DNA from: Chondrus crispus
Taxonomy: Eukaryota > Rhodophyta > Florideophyceae > Gigartinales > Gigartinaceae
Direction of reading: 5' to 3'
Length of the DNA stretch: 64,000 nt
Assembly (NCBI RefSeq): GCF_000350225.1
Contig: NW_005178653.1
Span: 1-64,000, forward strand
Part shown: positions 21,385 to 32,083 of the stretch, piece after piece
How the letters are laid out: every line of letters begins with the position of its first letter
How positions within the stretch are numbered: the stretch's first letter is position 1
Position numbers and translations under genes: made by a program
Notes under the pieces: model-generated
What the model saw: the letters and a program-made list of their open reading frames with translations, nothing else
Told to the model about the DNA's origin: nothing
The model's database searches: none

Positions 21385-22283
21385 TAGAAGAGCGGTTGGT
21401 ACAGACCGCCACCACCAAGTACGGAAGTTGTGCCCGACAGAGTCGGCCTGGGTAGCGAAAATACCTATTTATTGTCGTGGAGGGAATGTATGTCTGTCGC
21501 TCAATTGCGCAAAGAAAGCCCTTCGCGGGTAGAAACGGAGAGCAAACTCTCCCGAGGGATCGACGGCGAAGGTAAGTAGGCAATAAAAGAACTGTGCGAG
21601 GAGCGAAAAGACGGAGCACAACGACCGGCGACGCAACGCGCGTCCGTCTCGGGAGCGTTCATTTATAATCTGTGTGCCTCTGGCTGGATCGGCGTGGTTT
21701 GCATCACAAACCCTTTGTTTCATCCTGCAATGGATTTCGGCAGCACCATGGAAGCTTTACACGTGCCAATGAAACACACGTGTACAGTATGATAGTTTTT
21801 CTGGCAATGATGCACCGTAGGCCGCTTCGTCTCTCCTACAAGTACAGTACCAAGGGTACGTACTGTAGAAGAAACCATCCAAGAACCGACCATCCAAGAA
21901 CCGACCATCCAATCGCATAGACGGTTCTCCCTCACCAGCAATGCGCACACTGACCTCAGAGCTCCTTCATCCCTGCCAGCCTCGGGTCCGAGCAGATGTG
22001 AAGGCAACCAAGGTAATTGGGCAAGGACTCGCAAGGTCAACGCCACTATATCCCTTCTGACCAAAACTCTCCTGCCCCAAACTTCCATATCACAATACCC
22101 GCCGTTGTCGTCCCCCTGTCGATAGCCCCTGCTTCGGACAGGTCCTGCAGGGTTCGCCCTGATCGCAAAGCACTCGGTGCACATTCTCAGCTGCTACCCA
22201 TGCGCACACCCATTCAAATCCGAAATCCGGTATATATAAGCCTCCCCACCATGTTTTTGCTTCCGCATCTGCCTTTCCCAGAT
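21385..22283. other. spacer with a TATA box and short direct repeats
   Basis: No gene supported. Two direct copies of a 14-bp unit (CCATCCAAGAACCGA) at 21877-21905, a GTAC-rich segment at 21840-21865, and a strong TATATATAA at 22231-22239 ahead of the small frame at 22284. Confidence 0.35.
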
Positions 22284-22448
22284 ATGTGCTTCCCGCCACC
22301 ACCTACGTTCCGCACGCCTCCAGAGTCCTCCGACGGCAACCGGCGTCATGGCCCCAAGCCGAGTCCGAAGGCGAAGAAACCCAAGCCGCTCGCGCCCAAG
22401 CACGATCAAGTGCGTAAACGCAAGAAAAGGAACAAAGCGGCTTGCTGA
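22284..22448 (+). CDS. possible small Pro/Lys-rich protein (54 aa)
   Basis: Placed here only because a good TATA box (TATATATAA, 22231-22239) sits about 45 bases upstream. The frame reads MCFPPPPTFRTPPESSDG and ends in a highly basic tail (QVRKRKKRNKAAC). An in-frame ATG exists at 22250 but is too close to the TATA box to be transcribed. No family recognised; it may be spurious. Confidence 0.25.
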   Translation: MCFPPPPTFRTPPESSDGNRRHGPKPSPKAKKPKPLAPKHDQVRKRKKRNKAAC

Positions 22449-23508
22449 GTTAGGTTGCTTGTGATGCCTTCTTCTTGCTGCCAGTTACTTGCGACGCGCT
22501 TGGTATGGCAGGTAAATTGAAGTTGGCATAGCTTCATTGCCCCGCGAAGAAGGCTATCGTACCTATGTGTACGTGTCGTCGATACACGGGCGTGTTCGCA
22601 GTGCAGGCCCATAGTACAAGCTAGACCGCACGCGCCGTAGGTTGCAAAGTACCTTTGCAACCTCGAAGGGTACAATAGACTCTATAAATTTATGCCTGTA
22701 GATACAGTATTACCATGCTTAGTGTTTGCATTCTGGTCATCTGTCGCAGCGAGCAAAATAAACACAGTCTCCCTTACTTTCTCTACCACTCCGAGTGCGC
22801 AAGGACAGGGGGCACCATCGGGTTCATCCATGCTGCCCATTGCCTCCACCACAGAAGACGCTGCGGGGCCTCTGTCCCACAGGCCGATGCCAACCAGCCC
22901 CGATTTTTATTCAAGAAAGCGCAAATTTGCCCTAACCGAACAAAAGGTCCTGCAGAAGGCCAACCCGCTCACGCTGGGCCGCTGCATAAACCAAAGTATC
23001 TACCCTTCTCGTCGAATATTTTGCCGTGACATGTAAGTGATCACAGTTGGGCCTGAAGCCTGGGTCGACACGTGGCCATGCCGAGATGCACATATCCCTC
23101 CTCCCCTGCAAATGTCAAGCGCTTCCTTCATAGCCCCCCTCTACATTCTCTACAGCAAGTACCATAACCTTGCCCTTGTCCTCGCCTTCGCAGCGGCCTT
23201 TTGTGAATCGCATCATATTTAATCCGAGCGCATGTCGCTGTGCCCAGGATACCCATCAAGCAAACCTGGCCTCGGAGATATCGTGGTTCATGGTATCGTG
23301 GTGTCATGGAGACGTCCGCAACTTGCCACAATGCGGATTCACTGGGCAAAGCTTTCCGCGAAATGCCCCACCCGCTCCAGCCCTGTCTATATCTAGGTTG
23401 CATGTAGTGCGAAACCGGGCCAATTTTGGAAGCATCTGGTAGCGTGTGTGGTCATTCCGCTGTGGTGGCAACAGCAAAAGCTCGTGTACATTTCAGTCTT
23501 GAGGCGAG
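22449..23508. other. spacer with hairpin and weak frames
   Basis: Two overlapping weak frames at 22692-23036 have no family match. A hairpin GGTTGCAAAG-TAC-CTTTGCAACC occurs near 22639-22661, followed by TCGAAGGGTAC and a TATAAATT at 22684. The 3' part is upstream sequence of the malectin gene. Confidence 0.3.
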
Positions 23509-23514
23509 TATAAG
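23509..23514 (+). promoter_or_regulatory. TATA box of the malectin-domain gene
   Basis: TATAAG, 118 bases upstream of ATG 23627 and preceding a CT/A-rich leader. Confidence 0.5.
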
Positions 23515-23626
23515 AGGGGGAGCCCGCACGCTTCTGACTACGAAAGCCAACGACACTCAAAGATTGCCTCATCAATTTAACTTTACTATAACAACCATCA
23601 ACCATCGCCCCTATCACTATCCTATC

Positions 23627-24478
23627 ATGACTTCTCAGACTCTTCTGGCCATCTTCTCGCTATGTGCCCTAGCTTTGGCCGTGCAATCCACCCCCACCCA
23701 TCGTTCTTTACGTCAAGAAGTTCCGCTGACGATTCCCGTGGAAGAAACGCAAGAAGTACCTTCAATCGACCCGCCTGCAATCTCGGAGTTAGGTCCAGCG
23801 GAACCTGTTGCCGAAGATGATGGCGTGGTTCCCCAAGTCATGGCTGACGACGAGGGCCCATTCGTCATCATGCCTGACTTTCCGGAAGAAACAACCGTCC
23901 CGCTTCCCACTGCCCCTATCGCCGAACTGCCTAGCAGCACCGAGGAGCCCTCCCCGGACTCTGAGATGCCCGACTTTCAAGTCTACAACTTCGGGTACAA
24001 CATCGGAGGCAATACTACGCGCGGTTTCGAGGCCGATCCTATCGATTGGATCGTCGGAGAGACGTCCATTTTCGAAGTGAAGGACGCAGAAATTGTCGGA
24101 GACGAAAAATATGGCGAGGTTTACAAATCGCATCGGTACGGTCTTCTCGGTTCAACTTGGGGTTATGATTTTAAGGTGCCTCAAGCCGGACTATATGCCT
24201 GCACCCTGTTTTACGCGGAGACTTACTCTGAGAATTTTAGCAAGGAGCCCAAACGTACCTTCATTGTTGAGATTTACGGAGATGGGTCTGAAGACGTGCA
24301 ATCGCAGTCTTTTGACGTAATGGAGGAGCTCGAGGGGGCTGAGTTTACTGCCTACACACGGAAATTCAGTAACATTGCCGTGGCGACCACGCTGAGTTTG
24401 CGTGAGGCTCCAGCCGTGGGCGATGCGTTCCTCGCCGGTATCCGATGCTCTGCAAGGGGCCCGCTCATGATGGCGTAG
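23627..24478 (+). CDS. secreted malectin-domain protein (283 aa)
   Basis: Residues 1-21 are a signal peptide (MTSQTLLAIFSLCALALAVQ). Residues 22-115 are an acidic Pro/Glu/Thr-rich spacer. Residues ~117-275 form a malectin-like carbohydrate-binding fold: YNFGYNIGGN at the start, YKSHRYG, WGYDFKVPQAGLYACTLFYA, RTFIVEIYGDG and the closing GIRCSA. Malectin modules bind oligosaccharides (Glc2-type ligands in the animal ER protein, wall polysaccharides in plant receptors). A secreted soluble form here suggests a cell-wall or extracellular sugar-binding role, which is inference. No membrane span or kinase follows. ATG 23627 is chosen over the upstream open frame because it begins the signal peptide and lies 118 bases after a TATA box. 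It shares the malectin module with the 1451-residue protein at 36.5-40.9 kb. Confidence 0.8.
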   Translation: MTSQTLLAIFSLCALALAVQSTPTHRSLRQEVPLTIPVEETQEVPSIDPPAISELGPAEPVAEDDGVVPQVMADDEGPFVIMPDFPEETTVPLPTAPIAELPSSTEEPSPDSEMPDFQVYNFGYNIGGNTTRGFEADPIDWIVGETSIFEVKDAEIVGDEKYGEVYKSHRYGLLGSTWGYDFKVPQAGLYACTLFYAETYSENFSKEPKRTFIVEIYGDGSEDVQSQSFDVMEELEGAEFTAYTRKFSNIAVATTLSLREAPAVGDAFLAGIRCSARGPLMMA

Positions 24479-24764
24479 ACAAAATCTTGAACAGTAGGTA
24501 TCGGTTGTGTCGCATCGTTCTGGCAGTCATAAATCATATGCCGCTGTAGTACAAAGCCGTACATGGACGGAGTGCCGGGTGGCATTGTATGTCACCCGTG
24601 CACAGTAGGGCCGAACCGTGTACGGATGACGGCTGGAAACCTGTAAATCATGTCATAGCCGAGCAAGAGAGCGAAAGCTCGTGAAAAAAGGCCGTCAAGG
24701 CGGCGGGCGCGTTGCTTCGTGCGCGGCTGTCGGGTATGAGGTACGGGCGAGGACACAGAGCGTG

Positions 24765-24784
24765 TCTCTCTCTCTCTCTCTCTC
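24765..24784 (+). repeat. (TC)n microsatellite
   Basis: About ten TC units in a row. Confidence 0.8.
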
Positions 24785-24858
24785 TTGCTTGCGCAGACTC
24801 AAGTAAAGACGGTCCAGGCGTTTGCATGAATCAGGGGAAGCAGTCTTGTTGACGATGT

Positions 24859-24894
24859 TGTGCACAAGTTGCTGACATCAGCAACTTGTGCACA
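24859..24894. repeat. perfect hairpin, 17-bp arms, 2-nt loop
   Basis: TGTGCACAAGTTGCTGA (24859-24875) is the exact reverse complement of TCAGCAACTTGTGCACA (24878-24894). Confidence 0.85.
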
Positions 24895-25628
24895 TAGACT
24901 CCATGCAGACCAGAGTAAATTTGTGTACACTTGTATTGCATCTCATTTCACCCCTGAATCCTCTCCGGCCCGAATTCAAACGCGGGTCAGCTCATCGCGT
25001 CACCTGCATGCAAGCAAGCTACGGTATTGAAATAGACTAACTACATTCGACGCCTTCGTCCTAACCGTCCTTCAATCTGCACAAGCGTACGCTAATACTC
25101 TTGTGCTATGTCTAGAATCAGGACGTAGACTTCGCCCCTTGACAAATTGCGTTCTCTCAGCCGCTTCCTCGGTATGCCGAAGGCGTACTACTACAGGCTG
25201 ATCAACTACAGCGCATCGTATGCTGGTTCTTCTTCCCGCCGTTCTCGCCTACCTTTTCTCTCCCTTGGTCGTCTCCTTCTCCGGCTCGTTTCTCTGGTTC
25301 GGCTTCAACGGGAGCAGGACTAGAACAGTGTGTTGGTATTACTGGTGACAGAGGAACGTTCTGAGGCATTCATGAGGGTTTATTCGTAGTACAGAGGAGT
25401 CGGGAGTGTGGGCAGGGGACGGGACGGGAGGCGGAGAAGATTTTGAAAGAGATGGAAATATTTGTGCAGTTGGGGATTGGGTCCATCTAGACCGCGATGG
25501 CGTAGGCCTTTGCGACCTAGATGGACTCGGGGACGCGCGGTTCGCATCCGGGGCGGTGGGTGTGAGTTGGTAGTATGTACTGTAGTGTAGGTCATCGTCC
25601 TGCTTGGAGGGGCAGAAGAGAGGTGTTG

Positions 25629-25688
25629 GTGAAGGATGTCGGTGAAGGATGTCGGTGAAGGATGTCGGTGAAGGATGTCGGTGAAGGA
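25629..25688 (+). repeat. 13-bp minisatellite
   Basis: Unit GTGAAGGATGTCG repeated four to five times almost without change. Confidence 0.85.
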
Positions 25689-25882
25689 TGAGAGAAAAGA
25701 CACTCCGAGATTGCATTGCTGGATATCGATACTTGGCTGACAGGATTGGTTGTTTTTAATTTTCCGTTGATCATAAGTGGCCAATCAACGCGCTCGCTGC
25801 TCAATACAGGCTGGTCGGAGCTGTAATGACCATCAGGCCCCCGCTGTAATGCTACAGTACTGGCAGAGGCCGACCGTAGCTA

Positions 25883-25941
25883 CTAATGACAGCCTGTCCT
25901 ATGCGTTCAGACTCTGAACGCAGTGGACAGGCTGTCATTAG
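25883..25941. repeat. 59-bp near-perfect hairpin
   Basis: CTAATGACAGCCTGTCC (25883-25899) pairs with GGACAGGCTGTCATTAG (25925-25941), and TGCGTTCAG (902-910 of the line) with CTGAACGCA, around an ACT loop; a single 2-nt internal mismatch. 26 of 28 stem positions pair. Confidence 0.85.
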
Positions 25942-26645
25942 GGAGACCAGAGCCGACGACAAGTGAACAAAGTAAATGTAAAGGAGAAGAGCTCATCGCA
26001 CCCTGTGACTAGACTACACACCCACCGTAGCTGCGTTGCGCTCAACCGGGTGCTTTCGTGTAAGCCCATGTACGGTATGTAACTGTAGACTTGACGAGCA
26101 TCTCAGGCAGTGACCGGCAAGGAAAATGAGCCAAATGACGCAAATGACAACTCGTACGTGATGCCAACCGCCGAAGGTATCGGCCGTTGGAAAGGTAGAC
26201 CTACCGATCCTTTCAGCTCCGCTCCGCCTGCCGTTCGAGCCAGCACCCCTGGAGCTGCTCTATCCGTGGGCGTGGTGCTGTCCAACCAGCCGGACATCCG
26301 CGCTTACCATACGGAAGTAGGAGAAAGAACAATGTTCGCGTGAGGTCTTTGCGTACGTCGGCAAGTCTTGCGCAACCCTCTATAGTGTACACTGTAGGTG
26401 GCTGGAATGCCCAGCATGACATGCGTAGTTGACGCAAGGGATGGGTGCGGACCATGTGTTGCCGCTGCGGCAACGAATGCAGAGTCATTGCCCATGCTGT
26501 AGGGTGGCCTGTCTGTTGCAAATCCGCAAATCGCACCGATCAAAGCTGCCAGCGCCGAGCACGCGGGGCTTCAGGTAGAGGAGAGTCCTCGTTGACGGAA
26601 GAATTCAAGCTGCATCACTGGCAGAGAAAACGCTTTACAGGTATG

Positions 26646-28967
26646 CTACATGGCAACGTCTACAAATTTAATTGTACTACTTAGATCTCGAACCTTAACC
26701 TCCATTTCTGAAAGAAAACTGCTTTCAATCGATCCATCCACCGTGGCTATTGCCACGCTGAGTGCTTCCAATTCGCTCTCGGACAAGTCCTCAACGCATG
26801 CCATAATGGCTTTTAACTGTGACGGGATATCCAAAGACTCGTTGCTGTCGCATGCCTGCATCTCAATGCACAGAGAAAGGAAGGACAACCAGTCTTCCAC
26901 CATATTGTCTACACTCGGAAAGCGCTCGTAGCCATCGTCCTCTGGTCTGATACGGAAAGCTCTCCTATTCTCAATAACGTAATCCTTCTGCCTTTCGAAC
27001 TCCTGCGCTCGTTCCGCAATGTAGATCGTGTTCACTTCTTCGCGAATTTCCTTTAGATGCGTAGAGCGGCTGTCGGGATTGTGTTTGAATAGTAGATGAT
27101 GGAGTGGTTTGATCTCTCGGATGAGAAACGCCTTAATGATGTGAACCGTACGATCAACAATGGAGGCCAGAGTGGCTAGTTCTTCGTCGGTTGAGTTGAG
27201 CTCCAGCTCACCAATAATCGACATCAACGGTACCCAGCGCTCCAGACTCTCTTCATTACAGTCTCTCGGGGTAAACGTGAGAGCACTGGTGCCGTCTGCA
27301 AATCTCATCCAATGCGACTCAAGAACCGCTACAACTTGAGATAGCGAATCAAGCGCAACCCGATTTGGCAAAGATGGATACAACTGAAACAGAGCGCGCA
27401 ATCGACAACCGATGTGGTCCAGGTCAACCCCTTCAAGGTTACACAAGTAATGTGTGCAAGCGTCAGCAACAACGTCCCAGCCATGACTCCGAATATAACA
27501 GAACAAAACGCCTTCGAAGTCTTCTGTCTCTGGGATGCGTGACGCAAACATAATGGCACGTGACGCCTCTTCATGGCACTCCTCCTGATGACAAAAGTCC
27601 AACACTTCGCACACTTCCGGCCACGCCCTGTCATCTGTCGGCCCTCGTCTCTCCAGGCAACCGAGCATGCGGCTCGCGCGCTCCGCCGGCTTGCACTCCG
27701 TGCAGTTGTCGAGAAAGATCCTGACGCTGTATCTGTCGCTCTTGAACAACGACTCCGCATCTCGATCCTCCGCCCAGAGTACGATGGCGTCCGTCGTGTG
27801 TGGCTTTTCCTTGTCATTACTATCAACTCCGTTCCCAGCATCAGCATGATGTACGTACGACAAATCGACAACCGAATCCCAGTCGACCCAGTTCATGTTA
27901 AAAGGGCACGGGGCCCCCAGTTTCCACACCGCCTCCTTTACCTTCATAGTTGGCAAGTCCTGATCCGAGCCGTCGGTCAACGCAGTCTCATGCCCTTCCA
28001 CCCACTGCAGCTTACAAATGACAAAGTCAAGGCCCGGAATGCCGATGCTCCTAGCCGCGGTCGAAAAGGCGCTGACATTCCTCCAGTCTTCCGCGTAGAG
28101 GGTGAAAATCCCGTGCGTCAACAAATCCTCCGAGTCGTACTCATACGCGAGCTCAAAGGCCAGATGCCAGTTGCCCGCCGGATAGTAGTCGACGTAGCCT
28201 TGCAACGCGTTTGCAAACTCGGCAATGGCGTCAACGCTCGGCATCGGCTTGGGCACGGGTGGCAGCCAGACGATTTTGTACTGCAACGTGAGGCGGAAGC
28301 CGCTTTCGATGGGCTTGAGCTCCCGCTGCACGTGGGCGTACGAGACTGAGTAGAAGGACTTGAAGCGGGACAGGCCATTGTCGGCGTCGTGCCGATACCC
28401 CTCCGTCTTTCCGTCGTGAGAGAAGACGAGTTCGCCGCCCTTGTACTCTGAGGGCAGTTGGATGAGGATGGTCGCAAACAAATCCGGGTCTTCGTCCGCT
28501 GGGGCAAAGGGGGCAAAGCAGTCACCCGCACGGTTGAGAAAGAGGGCGTCGAGAACGCATTGGGCGTCTGCGCTGTGCAGGCCGAGCTTTCCGACGGCAA
28601 TCTTGCAAAGATAGTCGAGCTCGATGTCCCAGTCTGGGCGACAGAAATGGACCTTGTCCGACGGGATGCGGAGCGAACTGTTAGAAGTGTTGCCCGCGAG
28701 GGGGTCTTGATCGAGGGCCTCGAGTTGCGCAGCCTGGTGTTCGGTGAGGGGGAGGGCGAGATGATCGGGAAGGCCGGAGATTGAGAGGCCCGGGAGCGGG
28801 AGGGAGCAGGAGTCGGAGTACCAGAGATGGCCGGGGTGGAGCACGGAGGAGAGGGTGGTGGAGAGAGAGGAGGGGAGGCCGTCTGGGCCCCGGAACGGGG
28901 CGGGGGGTGTCGAGGGTGTTGACGTTGAGGGGGACACGGGCTGAGAGGAGGCTGACGTCTGGGACAT
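26646..28967 (-). CDS. 2-oxoglutarate/Fe(II)-oxygenase-like protein (773 aa), iron ligands apparently lost
   Basis: The start is the first true ATG (28967-28965); the frame extends upstream only with a TTG. The N-terminal ~45 residues are Ser/Pro-rich. Residues ~105-235 look like a prolyl-4-hydroxylase-type double-stranded helix: VLDALFLNRAGDCFAP, LFATILIQLPSEYKGGELVF, SFYSVSY, then ELKPIESGFRLTLQYKI. In the related proteins I know, the segments read like KPHxDTEK and EHEVxPVTSGxR. Here the HxD position is occupied by APFAPA and the distal His by Arg (QRELKPI), while the 2OG-binding Arg (~225) is kept. This suggests a non-catalytic protein. The remaining ~500 residues are helical, rich in Asp/Glu/Cys, and unrecognised. 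No introns or signal peptide. Confidence 0.65.
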   Translation of the reverse strand: MSQTSASSQPVSPSTSTPSTPPAPFRGPDGLPSSLSTTLSSVLHPGHLWYSDSCSLPLPGLSISGLPDHLALPLTEHQAAQLEALDQDPLAGNTSNSSLRIPSDKVHFCRPDWDIELDYLCKIAVGKLGLHSADAQCVLDALFLNRAGDCFAPFAPADEDPDLFATILIQLPSEYKGGELVFSHDGKTEGYRHDADNGLSRFKSFYSVSYAHVQRELKPIESGFRLTLQYKIVWLPPVPKPMPSVDAIAEFANALQGYVDYYPAGNWHLAFELAYEYDSEDLLTHGIFTLYAEDWRNVSAFSTAARSIGIPGLDFVICKLQWVEGHETALTDGSDQDLPTMKVKEAVWKLGAPCPFNMNWVDWDSVVDLSYVHHADAGNGVDSNDKEKPHTTDAIVLWAEDRDAESLFKSDRYSVRIFLDNCTECKPAERASRMLGCLERRGPTDDRAWPEVCEVLDFCHQEECHEEASRAIMFASRIPETEDFEGVLFCYIRSHGWDVVADACTHYLCNLEGVDLDHIGCRLRALFQLYPSLPNRVALDSLSQVVAVLESHWMRFADGTSALTFTPRDCNEESLERWVPLMSIIGELELNSTDEELATLASIVDRTVHIIKAFLIREIKPLHHLLFKHNPDSRSTHLKEIREEVNTIYIAERAQEFERQKDYVIENRRAFRIRPEDDGYERFPSVDNMVEDWLSFLSLCIEMQACDSNESLDIPSQLKAIMACVEDLSESELEALSVAIATVDGSIESSFLSEMEVKVRDLSSTIKFVDVAM

Positions 28968-30498
28968 CGTTAATGGCGGCGGAGGGATTGGGGGATGGCG
29001 CCCGCATGCGCATGGGGAATGTGAAAGGGAGGAGCGAGCTTGAGGGGCACGATCAAAGAAGAGGTGATTATGCTCCAAGGATAAATCGTGGCATCATGTC
29101 CACGAATCACACGTGTTAATCGATCATTGTAATACGTGTAATACTGTAGCACCTTTGCTTTACATCAAAGCGAACTGTAATGTTTGGGAAATGCAGGAAG
29201 TCTATTGCCCGCGACTTTTCAAGGACTCTGATTAATTCGTGTCTAGTGACAACTCTCTTTGACAGAGTGTTTACAACGAATGGCATCCCTCTCACTACCA
29301 AGCCGTGATTGCATTGTAGTCGAGTACTTAGTACACGAAAAGCGCTTCACTCCAGACTCAATAAACGCCTAGAACACCATATAGCGATTCCTAACCGCAC
29401 GGAAGTAACATCTTTTCACGTAATGTTGCAAGTGCAACAATCTAGATAATAATAGAGTTATCTAAACGTTTATGTTTAGTTTCTACGTCGGACTACTCAA
29501 GATCTTTCCAGCGTTTGAAGTCGAACGTTAATGTTTCTATTTCTATCTAGAATTTTCTTGAAGGGTCTAGTAGGAATCTTCATTATTATTATTATCTTCA
29601 TTATTATTGCTGCTTAGAGGGGTACGAAAATCTATAAAAGGGGACTTACAGTAAGTTGGCCGAGTTGGGAAACTCGCCACCTCAACACAACCCACAACTT
29701 TCTATAACACTACTGCTGTTATCAACAAAGTTGAAGCCACTTCGTCTGCAGTAGTACATGCCGTACTACATTGTATGCACAGCTCCTCAGTAGCCACCTT
29801 GGTCGTGTGGATCGTCGCAGCAAGGATAAATTATAATGTCCTGTTCTGTCGTCCATCAGAATTGCAAATCAAGATAGATAGAAGAAATTTTGTGTGACAC
29901 CTGATTATAGACAAGTACGTTCTCAACTTAATTTTCCGTCCTTAAACTCATGAAATTCTTTCCTGCTCCAAATGTATTTAGTTCCCAAAGAGATGAACTT
30001 TTTTCTACTTAGCTATCCAGCTAGCAAAGTAGAAAAAAGAAACCCTTCTACGGTCGGTCGAGAAATCCATTCCTTCCTTCAACCAACTTTCCAACGAAAT
30101 GGCCATCGACAAATGGCGTTGGACTTTTGCATGGGACAGCAGCATATTTGTTGAAGTTGTGTGTTTTATTCCTTAGAGTTGCTGCACGAGACCAAATTTA
30201 TACTACTTTGTATCTGTAGATACCATCTCAGTGCGTTCCAGATTATGTAAGGTAGTCGGCCTCAATTCTGCTGAATTGAGGAAATCAACACTGTAACTTT
30301 TTAGATAGGGCCATTGACTACGGGTCCGATTATACCGAATCTACTCTATCTTCGCTGTCAACACAGTACAGTGATAACGTGTTACGTCTTCCCTTCGTAG
30401 AACCAGGGAGGAAGAGTTGAGGAGTACAGGTGTATACTTAACAATATTATCTGGTGTAAGGAGATACCGCTCAATGAATCATATGCACACCGGTACTT
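28968..30498. other. AT-rich spacer with a possible promoter
   Basis: No gene supported. ATT microsatellite-like runs occur at 29582-29610. A good TATAAAAGG at 29634-29642 is followed by a CAACACAACC-rich leader, but the frames after it end within a dozen codons. It could be the promoter of a noncoding transcript or of a decayed gene. Confidence 0.35.
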
Positions 30499-30868
30499 AA
30501 CTTCTAGTACCCAGTAATGGAAGAGAATCACCACAATACCTCGCGAACTGAGGGATCGTAGGTAACCCGAAAAGTGGATAGGCCCGTCATATCAAGCGCG
30601 ATGAATGTTTGTAAGAATCTGGAATAACAAATAGAGCAGGAACACGTTCCCCCTTCTGTGTCAAGTACATGCAGACAGAAATGAATACGTCGATTCCTTT
30701 ACGTGGAAACATCTATGGGAATGGTGAAGTGTCTACAATAGAAGGGATGTGACTTCTTGACTACGAGGCTTTCTCCCATCTTCAATATTCTCAGTCCGGT
30801 TCTTTCGAATCTTTTGGTTTCTGCTCCTTGAGAAATTGAGTTCGATGAGAAGACGCACTCCTGGCTGC

Positions 30869-31156
30869 CTACTTGCGGCACGCACATGTATATCCACGGC
30901 GAGTCGTAGTGGGCTTCCCCGGCTTGCCCCCCTTTTTCGGGGCGGGTTTGGGGAGGTTGCATGGAACAACCTTGCAACGCTTCCCTTTCGGTGCACGGCG
31001 GCACTTGCTAATCGCGGCACCTCTAGACCCGCAGGAGGCGCGCCCCTTGTGAATGGTAGTCTCAAGATCTTGGTGCGTGGGTGCCTCCATGTCCATTGCG
31101 GAGGCGATACAGAAGAGAAGGACGGCAAGGAAGAGCGTGAAGGTGATCTTGATCAT
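30869..31156 (-). CDS. secreted six-cysteine basic peptide, left copy (95 aa)
   Basis: The encoded protein is identical to the mirror copy at 35756-36043. ATG 31156-31154 begins a signal peptide (MIKITFTLFLAVLLFCIASA). A short acidic pro-region (MDMEAPTHQDLETT) follows, then a strongly basic cysteine domain with C-x9-C-x8-C-x4-C-x24-C-x-C, ending GYTCACRK. The long fifth loop is Lys/Pro/Gly-rich (PKPAPKKGGKPGK). Upstream in-frame codons exist but would put the signal peptide inside the protein. A TATA box lies 120 bases upstream. The domain shares its cysteine pattern with the 81-aa protein at 13.1 kb. Antimicrobial or signalling peptides look like this, but the function is unknown. Confidence 0.75.
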   Translation of the reverse strand: MIKITFTLFLAVLLFCIASAMDMEAPTHQDLETTIHKGRASCGSRGAAISKCRRAPKGKRCKVVPCNLPKPAPKKGGKPGKPTTTRRGYTCACRK

Positions 31157-31267
31157 CTTGTGTTCAAAGGTGTCGTGAGCGTAGAGAAATACGATGTGAG
31201 ACTGAAGAGTAAGACTTGTAGAGTGGGGTGAGTAACAGAAAGTAGCGGGGAAGGGAGATGGCAAGTA

Positions 31268-31276
31268 TTATTTATA
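31268..31276 (-). promoter_or_regulatory. TATA box of the left peptide copy
   Basis: The minus strand reads TATAAATAA, about 112-120 bases upstream of ATG 31156. Confidence 0.6.
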
Positions 31277-32083
31277 GTGTTTCAGGATTCAAGCGATGCC
31301 ACGAATAGGTGAATCCGTCTTGCGTAGCAAGAAGCATTTTCCATCCAATACCTCAACTGCAAGCCGTAAACAAGATTCGAAGAGGAGCTGTTGTTGTAAA
31401 CGATTGTTTTTGTTGAACTAGACGGCAAAATGATACCAACATGTCTCCATTCGTACAGAATAAACAGAAAGCTGTCATCTTGCTGTCCAAGGCTGGGGGA
31501 AACGTTTGGCATGCCGCCAGATAATGCAATGTCAAAAGGGGTTCTAGCACGGGACAGATCGTGTTCCTGATAAACCTGCTATAGGGGACAGCGTTTCTAG
31601 GATGGTACTGGATATTTTAGTCGGCGAGCACATCCCTTGAAATAACGCAGAAAGTAGCGTTGATGGATACCAAAAAGTCCATCAGAAAAATGCACAGAAC
31701 CTCAACGGTATTGAACTAAGAAACATTGGTCGGTTTCAGGTCGGTCGGTGGGAGGCAGTGCGAGAGGTGATGTGGTAGGCGGCTGCAATTCTGCGGATTC
31801 GAAGCTGCATCGCTGTCCTTGATGCGCTTTTACATTTCACTGGCTAATTGATCATTCACAAGTCTCCTTTACCTTTATCATACTGCATATGGTTTCAAGT
31901 ATCCGGGCGAATTCATGGACCTTTTGTCCATCTGTGACTGTAACTTGGAACACATTGTCTCGAATGGCGTACCTGGAGGGGAGAACACAGTTTCCAGGCC
32001 AAGAGCCGCGCGTCTAGAATCCTCGTGTGCGCAAAATTGCCAGTGTTTTGGATCATCCCTTGCGCCGTTAGTTATAAAGCAGT

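Larger units (their letters stand above)
24479..26645. other. gene-poor spacer with microsatellite, minisatellite and hairpins
   Basis: No gene supported. Short frames over the 13-bp minisatellite are by-products of the repeat. Individual repeats are listed separately. Confidence 0.4.
30499..32083 (-). repeat. left arm of a large inverted duplication (1585 bp)
   Basis: The reverse complement matches 34822-36412 almost base for base over the whole length. The outer edge is marked by ACTTCTAG and the inner edge by GTTAGTTATA(A/C)AGCAGT. Arms differ by a 6-bp tandem duplication (GGAACA) in the right arm and scattered substitutions; these are concentrated at the outer ~50 bp, where 5 of ~45 bases differ. 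The arm contains a complete peptide gene with its TATA box. No transposase or terminal repeat is present. Confidence 0.9.

Noticed and set aside
22692-23036. 114-codon frame starting with a signal-like segment
   Set aside because: The TATA box is only a few bases from the ATG and an overlapping frame is equally plausible; no family match.
25629-25688. possible CRISPR-like array
   Set aside because: Units are contiguous without spacers and the genome is eukaryotic.
25339-25804. minus-strand frames with repeated HRHPSPTSFTDIL
   Set aside because: The repeat is only the translation of the 13-bp minisatellite.
27573-28349. 258-residue plus-strand frame opposite the 2OG-oxygenase-like gene
   Set aside because: Antisense shadow; the minus frame has recognisable fold motifs.
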